36,191 nucleotides of DNA from Lacrimispora defluvii (GCA_013036995.1 JAAOXG010000057.1:1-36191), one strand, 5' to 3'; shown: positions 1 through 8,917, counted from the stretch's first letter. The notes: generated by a model not told the origin, from the sequence alone. Translations and numbers: made by a program.

Positions 1-32
1 GTGCGAAGTTTGAGTAATTTATTCTTTGGCAT
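1..32 (-). CDS. Start of a second ABC transporter permease (OppC/DppC-like), truncated by the window edge
   Basis: Only the first ten codons are inside the window, beginning MPKNKLLKLR on the minus strand. The ATG at 32 is preceded by a good ribosome binding site (AAGGAAGGAG, around 41-50). It lies 16 bp downstream of the oppB-like stop codon. In Opp/Dpp operons the gene after the B permease is nearly always the C permease, whose N-terminus is a short polar stretch before the first membrane helix. The identity is therefore inferred from context only; the start itself is well supported. Confidence 0.55.
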   Translation of the reverse strand, partial: MPKNKLLKLR

Positions 33-48
33 CTTCTTTCTCCTTCCT

Positions 49-966
49 TTACTTCAGATTAATTCGCGGATCAATAAATTTATAAGCAACATCCACCAGT
101 ACATTCATGATAACCATTAATGTCGCAAGGAAAATCGTTGTCCCCATGATAAGAGGATAATCACGTCCTGTAATGGAACCAATAAATTCAGATCCAAGCC
201 CTGGAATTGTAAATATCTTTTCAACAATGAAGCTTCCTGTCACAGTGTAAGCCAGCAGCGGTCCTAAATATGTAACCACTGGAAGAATGGCATTACGAAG
301 TGCATGCTTGAAAATACTTACCAACTGGGAAAGACCTTTTGCACGTGCTGTTCTCATATAATCCTGTCCCATAACATCCAGCATGGATGAACGCATTAAT
401 CTTGAAATATAGGATGATGGATAAAGAGCCAGTGCCATAACGGGCATGATATAATTCTTCCAGGATCCAAGTCCATACGTAGGTAATAGTCCCAGCTTCA
501 AACTGAGAATATACATGAGTATGGTACAGACCACAAAGCTTGGAACCGCAATTCCGCAGGTACTGAAAACAATAATGATATTATCAACCAGAGTACCTCT
601 CTTAAATGCCGCAATACTTCCAAGGGGAACTCCGATCAAAACTGCTGCTAAAATTGCCATTCCGCCAATTCTTGCAGAAACCGGGAATTTAGTACCAATA
701 ATCATATTAACGGTACGCCCACGCTGTTTCACACTTAACCCCAGATTTCCATGTAGAATATCCTTCATATATGTTGCATACTGTACGCTTAATGGCTTAT
801 CCAGTCCATATTTTTCATTTAATGCTGCCTGGGCTTGTGGGCTGATTGCCTTTTCTGCCATAAATGGTCCACCGGGAACCATGTTCATGACAAAGAATGT
901 TACGGTAGCAACAGCAAATATCGTAATAATTGCCATAGCAATACGTTTTATTATATATTTCGCCAT
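49..966 (-). CDS. oppB: Oligopeptide/dipeptide ABC transporter permease, OppB/DppB family
   Basis: This is an inner-membrane permease of 305 residues, the usual length for OppB/DppB. It begins with MAKYIIKRIAMAIITIF, the typical amphipathic start followed by the first membrane helix, and has the family's VPGGPF motif in the first external loop. About six membrane segments can be picked out. The cytoplasmic EAA-type loop that contacts the ATPase reads DYMRTARAKGLSQ. The open frame extends upstream to 1011, but ATG 966 is chosen because AAAGGAG sits 9 nt before it and homology begins there. The gene is followed by the start of a second permease, so it opens or sits within a peptide-uptake operon. 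It lies just after the tsf terminator and is probably transcribed separately. The substrate (peptide, or nickel in some relatives) cannot be decided from the permease alone. Confidence 0.9.
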   Translation of the reverse strand: MAKYIIKRIAMAIITIFAVATVTFFVMNMVPGGPFMAEKAISPQAQAALNEKYGLDKPLSVQYATYMKDILHGNLGLSVKQRGRTVNMIIGTKFPVSARIGGMAILAAVLIGVPLGSIAAFKRGTLVDNIIIVFSTCGIAVPSFVVCTILMYILSLKLGLLPTYGLGSWKNYIMPVMALALYPSSYISRLMRSSMLDVMGQDYMRTARAKGLSQLVSIFKHALRNAILPVVTYLGPLLAYTVTGSFIVEKIFTIPGLGSEFIGSITGRDYPLIMGTTIFLATLMVIMNVLVDVAYKFIDPRINLK

Positions 967-1040
967 TCTCATCAACTCCTTTTGTGTTGATGTCCGTCCG
1001 ACTGGAAACATATGTCAATCGGAAACGGACACTGTTTGAA

Positions 1041-1070
1041 TAGAAAAATCCCATGGATACCCATGGGATT
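1041..1070 (-). terminator. Rho-independent terminator of the rpsB-tsf operon
   Basis: A perfect 10-bp inverted repeat (AATCCCATGG at 1047-1056, CCATGGGATT at 1061-1070) with a 4-nt loop is followed on the minus strand by TTTTT. It lies 23 bp past the tsf stop, so transcription of rpsB-tsf should end before oppB. Confidence 0.88.
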
Positions 1071-1093
1071 CCCCCCAGAATCCTGTTACAAGA

Positions 1094-2017
1094 TTACTGC
1101 ATCTGTTTTGCAACTTCTTCTGCAAAGTTCTCTTCTTTTTTCTCAAGGCCTTCGCCTGTCTCGAAACGAACAAACTTTCTAACTTCAACTTTTCCGCCGA
1201 CTTCTTTAGAAACCTGCTCTAAATACTTGCCAACTGTTAAGTCACCGTCTTTTACATAAGCCTGGTCAACCAGACAGAACTCTTTTAATTCCTTATTCAA
1301 ACGGCCAACAATCATCTTATCAAGAATTGAATCAGGCTTGTCAGGATTTTCGTTCTTAGCCTGAACCTTTAAAATCTCAGTTTCGTGATCAATAAATTCC
1401 TGGGAGATTTCATCTCTCTTAACATACTTTGGATTTAAAGCAGCAATCTGCATTGCTACATTCTTTAAAGCTTCCTTAACGGCATCATTAACTACTTCTG
1501 CTCCGGCTTCAATTAAAACACCGATTCTGCCGCCGCCATGAATATAATCAACAACTACACCATCTGTAGAGATTTTTTCAAATCTTCTGATATTCATATT
1601 CTCGCCAATAACAGAAATCTGAGCGGATAATGCCTGGGCTACTGTTAAAGAGCTGTCACTGTTCCATGACTCAGCCATGAATGCATCCATATCTTTTGCA
1701 TCAGAAGCAAGAACCTGAGCTACTACATCAGCAACATATCCCTGGAACTGAGCATTCTTAGCAACGAAGTCTGTTTCACTGTTAACTTCAACGATTGCTC
1801 CGGATTTTCCATCTTCACTTACTATAGTTGTAACAACACCCTCTGCAGCAATTCTTCCTGCCTTTTTAGATGCAGCTGCAAGTCCCTTTTCTCTTAAGAA
1901 CTCAACTGCCTTGTCCATATCACCATCAGTCTCTGCAAGTGCTTTCTTGCAGTCCATCATACCTGCACCGGTTAACTCTCTTAATTCTTTTACCATTCCA
2001 GCTGTAACTGCTGCCAT
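1094..2017 (-). CDS. tsf: Translation elongation factor Ts
   Basis: EF-Ts is the cytoplasmic guanine nucleotide exchange factor that regenerates EF-Tu-GTP. The 307-residue protein starts MAAVTAGMVKELRELTGAGM. Residues 1-54 form the UBA-like domain, with the signature MMDCKKAL followed by the GD-D-KA-E-LR pattern. The exchange motif TDFV is at 82-85. The two core subdomains follow, and the length is normal. ATG 2017 is preferred over in-frame codons up to 2035 because GGAGGGAAA precedes it at proper distance and the family always begins here. It is the second gene after rpsB, separated by 112 bp that hold a hairpin, and it is followed by a strong terminator. The usual next genes, pyrH and frr, do not follow. 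Confidence 0.98.
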   Translation of the reverse strand: MAAVTAGMVKELRELTGAGMMDCKKALAETDGDMDKAVEFLREKGLAAASKKAGRIAAEGVVTTIVSEDGKSGAIVEVNSETDFVAKNAQFQGYVADVVAQVLASDAKDMDAFMAESWNSDSSLTVAQALSAQISVIGENMNIRRFEKISTDGVVVDYIHGGGRIGVLIEAGAEVVNDAVKEALKNVAMQIAALNPKYVKRDEISQEFIDHETEILKVQAKNENPDKPDSILDKMIVGRLNKELKEFCLVDQAYVKDGDLTVGKYLEQVSKEVGGKVEVRKFVRFETGEGLEKKEENFAEEVAKQMQ

Positions 2018-2072
2018 TCGTTTTCCCTCCATCATCGATTAAACGTAATTGATATTGTAAAAAGGTCTGTTC

Positions 2073-2115
2073 ATAAAAATATGCTTCGACCCGCCATACA
2101 GCAGACCGAAGCATA
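2073..2115 (-). terminator. Intercistronic hairpin with U-tract between rpsB and tsf (attenuator-like)
   Basis: TATGCTTCG (2080-2088) and CGAAGCATA (2107-2115) form a 9-bp stem around an 18-nt loop. On the minus strand the stem is followed directly by TTTTT. It sits 14 bp after the rpsB stop. The loop is long, so it is probably a partial terminator setting the S2:EF-Ts ratio rather than a full stop. No separate tsf promoter is obvious. Confidence 0.55.
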
Positions 2116-2129
2116 CATCCGTCTGAATC

Positions 2130-2870
2130 TTAAGCTTCTACAGTCTCTTCTAACTCCTGAGCTGCTTCTGCTTCCTCAGCTACTGCCTCGCCCTGGTTTG
2201 CTTCGATTACTGCGTCTGCCATCTTGGATACAATTAACTTGACAGCTCTAATCGCATCATCATTACCTGGGATTACGAAATCAAGTTCTTCAGGATCACA
2301 GTTTGTATCAGCAATGCCGATTAACGGAATGCCCAGTGTGTGAGCTTCCTGAACGCAGATTCTTTCTTTCTTAGGATCTACAACAAAAATCGCATCCGGA
2401 ACTTTCTTCATATCTTTAATTCCGCCTAAGTTCTTCTCTAATTTCTCCCATTCCTTCTTAAGAGCAATTACTTCTTTCTTAGGAAGTACTTCGAATGTAC
2501 CATCCTGGGACATAGTCTCGATCTGTTTTAATCTTGCAACTCTGGACTGAATTGTCTTGAAGTTTGTAAGCATACCGCCAAGCCATCTCTCGTTTACGAA
2601 ATACATTCCGCAACGCTCTGCTTCAGACTTAATCGCATCCTGAGCCTGTTTTTTTGTTCCAACAAAAAGAATCTTTCCGCCTTCAGCTGCAATATCAGAT
2701 ACTGCCTTGTAAGCTTCATCTACCTTAACAACTGATTTCTGTAAGTCGATGATGTAGATACCGTTTCTCTCTGTGTAAATATAAGGAGCCATCTTAGGGT
2801 TCCATCTTCTGGTCTGATGACCGAAGTGCACGCCAGCCTCTAAAAGCTGCTTCATTGAAATAACGCTCAT
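2130..2870 (-). CDS. rpsB: 30S ribosomal protein S2
   Basis: Ribosomal protein S2 binds the 30S subunit near the head-body junction and is needed for S1/mRNA docking. The 246-residue protein begins [20 protein letters not shown], the classic S2 N-terminus, and contains [23 protein letters not shown] coiled region follows at about residues 100-160, then the [18 protein letters not shown] segment. The C-terminal tail is rich in Glu and Ala. ATG 2870 is chosen because GGAGG is placed 7 nt upstream; the open frame reaches 3008 but that extension is the mRNA leader. It is the first gene of the rpsB-tsf operon and has its own clear promoter. Confidence 0.98.
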   Translation of the reverse strand: MSVISMKQLLEAGVHFGHQTRRWNPKMAPYIYTERNGIYIIDLQKSVVKVDEAYKAVSDIAAEGGKILFVGTKKQAQDAIKSEAERCGMYFVNERWLGGMLTNFKTIQSRVARLKQIETMSQDGTFEVLPKKEVIALKKEWEKLEKNLGGIKDMKKVPDAIFVVDPKKERICVQEAHTLGIPLIGIADTNCDPEELDFVIPGNDDAIRAVKLIVSKMADAVIEANQGEAVAEEAEAAQELEETVEA

Positions 2871-2979
2871 GTTATTACCTCCATTGGTTTTACTTCCGTC
2901 CGTTTCTCTTGCTTCCGGGGAGACCATAGTATGGCACCTTCCTCTGGAATCCGCAGACGTGTTTTTTGTAAGCCTTGCT

Positions 2980-3008
2980 AGTATAGCACAATATTTTTTG
3001 TGTTGCAA
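2980..3008 (-). promoter_or_regulatory. Sigma-A promoter of rpsB-tsf
   Basis: On the minus strand TTGCAA (3003-3008) is separated by exactly 17 bp from TATACT (2980-2985). Transcription would start near 2973 and leave a leader of about 100 nt before the rpsB start. A leader of this size could carry autoregulation by S2, but I do not recognise a defined leader motif. Confidence 0.8.
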
Positions 3009-3060
3009 GTAATTTTTTATATTTTATGTCCAAATCAGAAGATTTCTGTCTTGTATCCGC

Positions 3061-3093
3061 AAAAAAAGGTAATCATGAATGATTACCTTTTTT
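3061..3093 (-). terminator. Terminator after codY
   Basis: A 14-bp stem (3062-3075 with 3080-3093) with loop TGAA contains GGTAATCA and its complement, flanked by A and T runs. On the minus strand it ends in TTTTTTT. It lies 15 bp past the codY stop and separates codY from the rpsB promoter. The symmetric A/T runs mean it could work in both directions. Confidence 0.92.
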
Positions 3094-3108
3094 AAGCTTA
3101 ACTATGCA

Positions 3109-3924
3109 TTATAAATCCTTTAAATCACGACGCTCAGCAATGATTTTTGTATTGCCTGCCTTAATCGATTTCAGCTCATCAAATACCACATCATTTAAAA
3201 CCTTTATATAGGTACCTTTCATACCGGATGATCTTGATTCAATTACGCCGGCACTTTCAAACTTACGCAGTGCATTGACAATCACTGAGCGGGTGATTCC
3301 AACACGGTCTGCAATTTTACTGGCAACAAGAATGCCTTCATTGCCATCCAGTTCTTCGAAAATATGTGTGATTGCTTCCAATTCAGAGAATGATAAGGTG
3401 CTGATCGCTGATTTTACAATCTGAACCTTTCTTGTTTCTTCTGCATTCTCTTCATTTACTGACCGCATCATCTCAAGGCCCACAACGGTGGTTCCATACT
3501 CACTTAAAATAATATCGTCAATGTCATATTGTGAATCCGATTTGTAAATAAACAGAGTTCCAAGTCTCTCCCCTGCTATGTCAATCGGTGTAATAATGGC
3601 CTGATATTTTCTGATGTTATCACCGGTAAAACCAAGCGTTTCCAAGTTTACATTTTCTTTTGTGGAAAGAATACTGAGCAGTCGTTCATTCAGCATAATA
3701 TCAACATAACCGCCTACCTGATCTGCAATCAGTTCCTGAATCTCATCAATGTCAGGCGTAAGACCTACGCCAAGCACCTTGCCCTTCTTGCTTATAACAA
3801 GAATATTGGAATTCAGGATCTCGGTAAGCACTTCACAGATATCGTTAAATACGACCTTATGCGAATTATTGTTATGCAATAATTTGTTAATTTTTCTAGT
3901 TTTGTCCAACAACTGTACGCTCAT
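3109..3924 (-). CDS. codY: GTP- and branched-chain amino acid-sensing global repressor CodY
   Basis: CodY represses stationary-phase, amino-acid and peptide-uptake genes while GTP and isoleucine/leucine/valine are plentiful. The 271-residue protein shows the N-terminal GAF ligand-binding half (about 1-155, starting MSVQLLDKTRKINKLL) and a C-terminal winged helix. The recognition region ASKIADRVGITRSVIVNALR (201-220), followed by KFESAGVIESRSSGMKGTYI, is nearly diagnostic. It is slightly longer than the Bacillus protein (259 residues) because of a charged C-terminal extension after residue 255. AAAGGAGG precedes the ATG. It has its own promoter downstream of topA and its own terminator. The nearby oppB gene is of a class commonly controlled by CodY, but no direct evidence of that is seen here. 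Confidence 0.97.
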   Translation of the reverse strand: MSVQLLDKTRKINKLLHNNNSHKVVFNDICEVLTEILNSNILVISKKGKVLGVGLTPDIDEIQELIADQVGGYVDIMLNERLLSILSTKENVNLETLGFTGDNIRKYQAIITPIDIAGERLGTLFIYKSDSQYDIDDIILSEYGTTVVGLEMMRSVNEENAEETRKVQIVKSAISTLSFSELEAITHIFEELDGNEGILVASKIADRVGITRSVIVNALRKFESAGVIESRSSGMKGTYIKVLNDVVFDELKSIKAGNTKIIAERRDLKDL

Positions 3925-3982
3925 TGCCGAAAACCTCCTTTATAATTGATGTGAAAATTCGAAAAACGCTTTTAATAATTAA

Positions 3983-4011
3983 ATATTATCACTATTATTT
4001 TCAAATAACAA
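3983..4011 (-). promoter_or_regulatory. Sigma-A promoter of codY
   Basis: Minus-strand TTGTTA (4006-4011), a 17-bp spacer and TAATAT (3983-3988) form a good promoter in the 133-bp gap between topA and codY. The leader would be about 50 nt. The -35 and spacer contain ATTTGAAAATAA, which partly resembles a CodY box and might allow autoregulation. Confidence 0.65.
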
Positions 4012-4057
4012 TAGTTTTTTGAAGATTTTCGATTTTCTTAATAATTTTTCTTTTTTC

Positions 4058-6127
4058 CTACTTATCTGTACTGTATCCACACTGCTCATTTGAGCATAGT
4101 AACTTGTTACCCTTTTCAACCATATATGAACCGCATTTTGGACATTTCTGGGTGGAAGGCTTTTGCCATGACATAAAATCACAGTCAGGATTTGCCTCGC
4201 ATCCATAATAAATCCTGCCTTTTTTTGTCTTTTTAATCACTACATCCTTACCGCACTTTGGACATGGAACTCCTGTTTTTTCCAGATAAGGTTTCGTATT
4301 CTTACATTCCGGAAAACCGGGGCATGCAAGGAATTTACCGTGGGGTCCGTATTTAATAACCATATTACGGCCACAAAGTTCACAAATCTCTTCTGTTACT
4401 TCATCTGCTATGGTAACAGATTCCAGTTCGACCAGCGCCTTATCAACCGCTTCCTTTAAGTCAGGATAGAAGTTTTTTACCACTGTTTTCCACTGTACCG
4501 TTCCATCTCCAACTTTATCAAGAAGATACTCCAGATTTGCAGTAAATGTGATGTCTACAATGCTGGGGAAGCTTTGTTTCATCATACTGTTGACTACTTC
4601 TCCCAGTTCTGTCACGTAAAGGTTTTTATTTTCTTTCGCCACATACCGTCTGGCTATAATCGTTGTAATCGTAGGAGCATAAGTACTTGGACGACCAATT
4701 CCCTGTTCTTCCATTGCCTTTACCAGAGATGCCTCCGTAAAATGAGCCGGGGGCTGGGTAAAATGCTGACTGTTTTCCAGCTTCTCCAACTTAAGTATAC
4801 TGCCTTTTTCCAGATTACCAAGAAGAACATTATTTTCTTCTTTCTCTTCTTCCTGTACATAGACTGACATAAAGCCGTCAAACTGAAGTTTTGAAGCAGA
4901 AAGGGTGAAGAAATAATTTCCTGCTTTCACCTTCACAGAAGTTGTTTCATATATAGCCGGCTGCATTCTGCTGGCTGCAAATCTCTTCCAGATGAGCTGA
5001 TAAAGACGGAATAAATCTCTCTGGAGTGATTCTTTTACAATTACCGGTGTCAATGCGATATCGGTAGGACGAATCGCCTCGTGGGCATCCTGTATCTTAA
5101 CATTGCTTTTTTTGTTCTGCTCTCCATTTGCCAGATAACGGCTGCCGTACTGCTTTTCAATGAACTCTCTTGCAGCAACATCAGCTTCTTCTGCGATTCT
5201 GGTAGAATCAGTTCGCAAATAGGTGATCAGACCGACTGTTCCGTGGCCTGCGACCTCCACTCCTTCATATAACTGCTGAGCTAATCGCATGGTTTTCTGA
5301 GTTGAAAAATTAAGGACCTTGGATGCTTCCTGCTGAAGTGTACTGGTAGTAAATGGAATGGGAGCTTTTTTAACCCGTTCTCCATTCTTAACTTCTTCAA
5401 CCTGGTACTCTTTCTTCTGTAGACCTTTCAGTATTCCATCTAACTCTTCCTTATTATGAATGGCGATTCTGCCATTCCTGTCTCCGTGAAATTTGGCTGT
5501 TAAAGTCTTCTTGCTTCCTTCCTGCCTTAAGACCGCCTCCAGATTCCAGTACTCTTCCGGAATAAAAGCATTGATGTCTTCTTCCCTGTCACAGATAAGT
5601 CTCAAAGCAACCGATTGTACACGACCGGCACTTAACCCCCTTTTGACCTTCGCCCATAGAAGGGGACTGATCATATATCCAACCATTCGGTCAAGAACTC
5701 TTCTTGCCTGCTGGGCATCCACAAGATCCATATCAATATCTCTTGGGGTTTTTAATGAAGTTTTCACTGCATTCTTGGTAATCTCATTGAAGCTGATGCG
5801 GTATACCTGTTTTTCTTTCAGTTCATCTAATTTTAATGCTTTCATCAGATGCCAGGAAATCGCTTCTCCTTCACGGTCAGGGTCAGTTGCCAGATAAATC
5901 TTATCCGCTTTCTTCACTTCTTTTCTCAGCTTTGCAAGAATATCCCCTTTTCCCCTGATCGTTATATATTTTGGATCAAAATCATGTTCCACATCGATTC
6001 CCATCTGACTCTTAGGAAGATCCCTTACATGTCCATTGGAAGCATCTACTTCATAGTTTGCTCCAAGGAACTTTTTTATAGTTTTTACTTTTGCGGGTGA
6101 CTCCACAATTACTAAACAGTTCGCCAT
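4058..6127 (-). CDS. topA: DNA topoisomerase I (type IA)
   Basis: The enzyme relaxes negative supercoils by transient single-strand breakage. The 689-residue protein starts MANCLVIVESPAKVKTIKKF, a TOPRIM domain with Glu9 and the TDPDREGEAISWH motif (81-93) that coordinates Mg2+. The active-site tyrosine is Tyr303 in GLITYLRTDS. Three C-terminal zinc ribbons are visible: CELCG...CPGFPEC, CPKCG...CEANPDC and CPKCG...CSNEQC. These bind single-stranded DNA and RNA polymerase. The start is supported by GGCGAGGAG upstream. It follows the dprA stop by 14 bp, so yifB-dprA-topA form an operon, as in many Firmicutes. Confidence 0.97.
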   Translation of the reverse strand: MANCLVIVESPAKVKTIKKFLGANYEVDASNGHVRDLPKSQMGIDVEHDFDPKYITIRGKGDILAKLRKEVKKADKIYLATDPDREGEAISWHLMKALKLDELKEKQVYRISFNEITKNAVKTSLKTPRDIDMDLVDAQQARRVLDRMVGYMISPLLWAKVKRGLSAGRVQSVALRLICDREEDINAFIPEEYWNLEAVLRQEGSKKTLTAKFHGDRNGRIAIHNKEELDGILKGLQKKEYQVEEVKNGERVKKAPIPFTTSTLQQEASKVLNFSTQKTMRLAQQLYEGVEVAGHGTVGLITYLRTDSTRIAEEADVAAREFIEKQYGSRYLANGEQNKKSNVKIQDAHEAIRPTDIALTPVIVKESLQRDLFRLYQLIWKRFAASRMQPAIYETTSVKVKAGNYFFTLSASKLQFDGFMSVYVQEEEKEENNVLLGNLEKGSILKLEKLENSQHFTQPPAHFTEASLVKAMEEQGIGRPSTYAPTITTIIARRYVAKENKNLYVTELGEVVNSMMKQSFPSIVDITFTANLEYLLDKVGDGTVQWKTVVKNFYPDLKEAVDKALVELESVTIADEVTEEICELCGRNMVIKYGPHGKFLACPGFPECKNTKPYLEKTGVPCPKCGKDVVIKKTKKGRIYYGCEANPDCDFMSWQKPSTQKCPKCGSYMVEKGNKLLCSNEQCGYSTDK

Positions 6128-6141
6128 ACCAAACTCCTCGC

Positions 6142-7242
6142 CTATTGTTTCTTACCATAATATTGATGGGATGTCTGTATAATGCTGCCCTTTAATTCCA
6201 GTTCCAGGAGGACACTCATGCACTCGCTGACAGACAATCCACTGCAGCTCACAATCTCTTCCAGATTCTTCGGTTGCAAATCTAGGCAACTATACACCAT
6301 TTTTTCTTTTTTGGCAAGCCCGTTCTTATTTTTTTCATGAACTCTTAATATTTTACCGTTCTGTAACTTAAAATATTCCAACACTGTCTCCGGAGAGAGT
6401 AAAACCCCTGCGCCTTCAGAAATAAGGCGGTTACAACCTGCACTTAAGGGATCAGTTACTCTTCCCGGAAGGGCAAAAATCTCTTTTCCCTGCTCCAGTC
6501 CCAGATTTGCTGTAATTAGGGAACCGCTCTTTTCTCTAGCCTCAATTACAAGAATTGCATCAGAAAGTCCGCTTATAATCCGGTTTCTCATGGGAAAATT
6601 CTGAGGCTTCGGAGCTTCATCGGGCATGAATTCCGTTATGATACCTCCGTGTTTTTTCATCTGGCTGAATAAACCATAATTTTCTTTGGGATAACAAACA
6701 TTGATTCCGCACCCCAGTACTCCATAAGTATCCTGGCCTGCCTCCAGTGCTCCTTCATGTCCCGCTCCGTCTATACCATATGCCAGACCGCTGATAATTG
6801 ATATACCTGCAGCAGATAATTCTCTTGCCAGGCTCTGAGCCATCTGACGCCCGTAATTGGTGCAGTTTCTGGCTCCTATTATAGCAGCTGCAGGCTTCTC
6901 TTCTCCAGGAAGCTGTCCATTTACAAAAAGACCCATAGGGTATCCATAAATAGACAGAAGCCGTTTGGGATAATCAGAATCAAAATGCGCAATAAAATGG
7001 ATTCCCTTTTTTTCTAATTGCTCCAGCTGCCTGCGGACAGAATCCAGGCAAGACTTTCGTTCTTCAAAAAACAAAATCTCACTTTCTTTTAAAAGCCCGC
7101 AGCTTTCCAGTTCTTTTCTTTCTATATTATATATCTTCTTATAACTTCCCATGTAGTCATACAGTTTTTTTATTTTCACAGCTCCAAGAAATGGAATGTG
7201 GGAAAGCCAGTATAGAAATTCCCGTTCTTCCAGATTATCCAT
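6142..7242 (-). CDS. dprA: DNA processing protein DprA (Smf)
   Basis: DprA binds incoming single-stranded DNA and loads RecA during natural transformation. It is widely conserved even where competence has not been shown. The 366-residue protein has an N-terminal SAM-like helical region (about 1-80) and the Rossmann-fold core, with GARNCTNYGRQMA and SGLAYGIDGAGHEGALEAG. NFPMRNRIISGLSDAILVIEA and SGSLITANLGLEQGKEIFALPG follow. A C-terminal winged helix (about 300-360) closes the protein. GGGGAGG precedes ATG 7242. The start codon lies inside the end of the neighbouring yifB reading frame (8-nt overlap ATGGATAA), which indicates translational coupling. Confidence 0.97.
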   Translation of the reverse strand: MDNLEEREFLYWLSHIPFLGAVKIKKLYDYMGSYKKIYNIERKELESCGLLKESEILFFEERKSCLDSVRRQLEQLEKKGIHFIAHFDSDYPKRLLSIYGYPMGLFVNGQLPGEEKPAAAIIGARNCTNYGRQMAQSLARELSAAGISIISGLAYGIDGAGHEGALEAGQDTYGVLGCGINVCYPKENYGLFSQMKKHGGIITEFMPDEAPKPQNFPMRNRIISGLSDAILVIEAREKSGSLITANLGLEQGKEIFALPGRVTDPLSAGCNRLISEGAGVLLSPETVLEYFKLQNGKILRVHEKNKNGLAKKEKMVYSCLDLQPKNLEEIVSCSGLSVSECMSVLLELELKGSIIQTSHQYYGKKQ

Positions 7243-8775
7243 AGATACCTCCCCAAAACTTTCCTTCCCGGCTTCTCAGACCGGCAGCTTCCGCCAGATG
7301 GCTTTTTGAAATATTTTCACAACCTTCCAGATCTGCAATGGTTCTTGCTATTTTAAGAATCTTTTCGTACCCTCTTGCACTGAGTGCCATAGAATCGTAG
7401 ATTTGCTTTAAATATAACTCTTCCGTCTCATTAAGGCCGCAGTATTTTTCCAGATCGGTTTCTTCATAAAACTGTTAAACAGTATGTTCGTCCCCCTGAA
7501 GCGTTCCATCTGCATTACCCTTGCCCGTTCAATACGATTCCTGATGGCAGCAGAGGATTCTCCTTTCTTCCCTTGCCGCAGTTCCTTATAACTTACCGGG
7601 CTGGATTCTGCACAGATATCAATCCTGTCCAAAATTGGTTTTGAAATTCTTCCTAAATATTTATTTACCTGGCTTTCCGAGCATCTGCACTTTGTCCTGT
7701 CTGGGTAAAAGCCACAGGGACACGGATTCATGGCGGCTGCCAATAGAAATTTAGCTGGAAACAGATAAGCTCCATGACTTCTTGATATGGTAATTTCCCC
7801 CTCTTCCAGAGGCTGCCTTAAAATTTCAATGGTGGATTTTTGAAACTCAGATAATTCATCCAGAAATAAAACGCCTCCAGAGGCGAGAGTAATCTCTCCC
7901 GGTCTTGGGATCCTCCCTCCTCCCGCAAATGCCTGTGGGCTTATGGTATGATGGGGACTTCGAAACGGCCGGGAATTCATAAACGGAGTTTCCCCGGAAA
8001 GCAAACCGCAAACACTGTATATTTTTGAAATTTCCATGATTTCCCCAAAAGAAAGTGACGGCATAATGGTAGGAATTCTTTTGGCAAACATGGTTTTCCC
8101 TGTACCCGCGGGACCAATATACATGATATTGTGCATACCTGCTACAGCAACTTCAGTCGCCCGTCTTAGAAACGGCTGGCCACCTACGTCTGAAAAATCT
8201 ACATCATAGATATCTTTCTCTGTTTTTAGTTCTACAGCCTCATCTGGAAGTTGGCTGAGTTTCTTTCCTCCATTTAAGTGATCAGTCAGATCTTTTAATG
8301 TATGTAGCCCTATAACCTGTATTCCCTTTGTGAAAATACCCTCTCTTCTGTTCTCTCTTGGAAGGTAACAGATTTTCTTTCCTTCCCTTTTTGCTGCAAT
8401 AACAATGGAAAGAGCTCCAGGAACAGGGTTTACCGTACCATCCAGCCCCAGTTCTCCTGAAAACACACAGTCGGACAAACCAGCAGACTGGATCATACCA
8501 GAAGCCGATAAAATGGCAATTGCAATAGGAAGATCAAAAGCTGTCCCCTCTTTCCTGATATCTGCAGGGGATAAATTAATGGTTATTTTTTTTGCAGGAA
8601 TACGAAAACCCGAGTTTTTGAGGGCAGTTCTGACACGGTCCTGAGCTTCTTTCACCTGCGAAGAAAGATATCCAACCATGGAAAAACCCGGCAGCCCATC
8701 ACTCACATCTGCTTCCACAAGTATGGGGACGCCCTCTACACCGATAATGCTGATACTATGAACTTTACTATACAA
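7235..8775 (-). pseudogene. yifB: YifB/ComM-like Mg-chelatase-family AAA+ ATPase, frameshifted near residue 435
   Basis: ComM is a hexameric branch-migration helicase that helps integrate DNA in competent bacteria. Translation from TTG 8775 (AAAGGAG 7 nt upstream) gives MYSKVHSISIIGVEGVPI, the canonical start, with a Lon-S5-like domain. Walker A GPAGTGKT, Walker B GGVLFLDE and the NPCPCGFYPD...CRCS cysteine cluster follow. After ILFNSF (about 7472) the frame turns into unrelated sequence and stops at 7408. The -1 frame from the T4 run at 7468-7471 continues YEETDLEKYCGLNETEE, then LSARGYEKILKIARTIADLE, the family C-terminus. It ends at 7235, overlapping dprA. The repaired product would be 513 residues, the normal length. 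A one-base deletion in the homopolymer, real or a sequencing error, explains this best. Confidence 0.85.
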
Positions 8776-8872
8776 TTGAATGCTCCTTTCAACATATAAA
8801 GGAATTAAAAATGGAAATTTATGCAGAAATGCACTTGGAATATCCGGAATCGGATTAGATTTATGATAACTT

Positions 8873-8917
8873 AAAAAGCAGAAAAAGACAACTGTTTTCT
8901 CGCTTTTTCTGCTTTTT
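8873..8917 (-). terminator. Bidirectional-looking terminator after the radical-SAM repair operon
   Basis: AAAAAGCAGAAAAAG (8873-8887) pairs perfectly with 8903-8917 over 15 bp with a 15-nt loop. On the minus strand it ends in TTTTT. It stops transcription of the DNA-repair operon about 30 bp after its last stop codon and insulates yifB. Confidence 0.88.

Noticed and set aside
990-1018. TTGACA at 1013-1018 (-) as a promoter for oppB
   Set aside because: The -35 is perfect but the hexamer at 17 bp is GGACAT, a poor -10, so I do not call a promoter.
515-1039. 174-codon open frame on the plus strand antisense to oppB
   Set aside because: It is fully covered by the well-conserved oppB frame, lacks a ribosome binding site and shows no known protein pattern.
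4574-4867. 97-codon frame antisense to topA
   Set aside because: Shadow of a highly conserved gene.
7465-7475. Programmed -1 frameshift in yifB
   Set aside because: The site lacks an X XXY YYZ heptamer in frame and no downstream pseudoknot is evident; a one-base indel is simpler.
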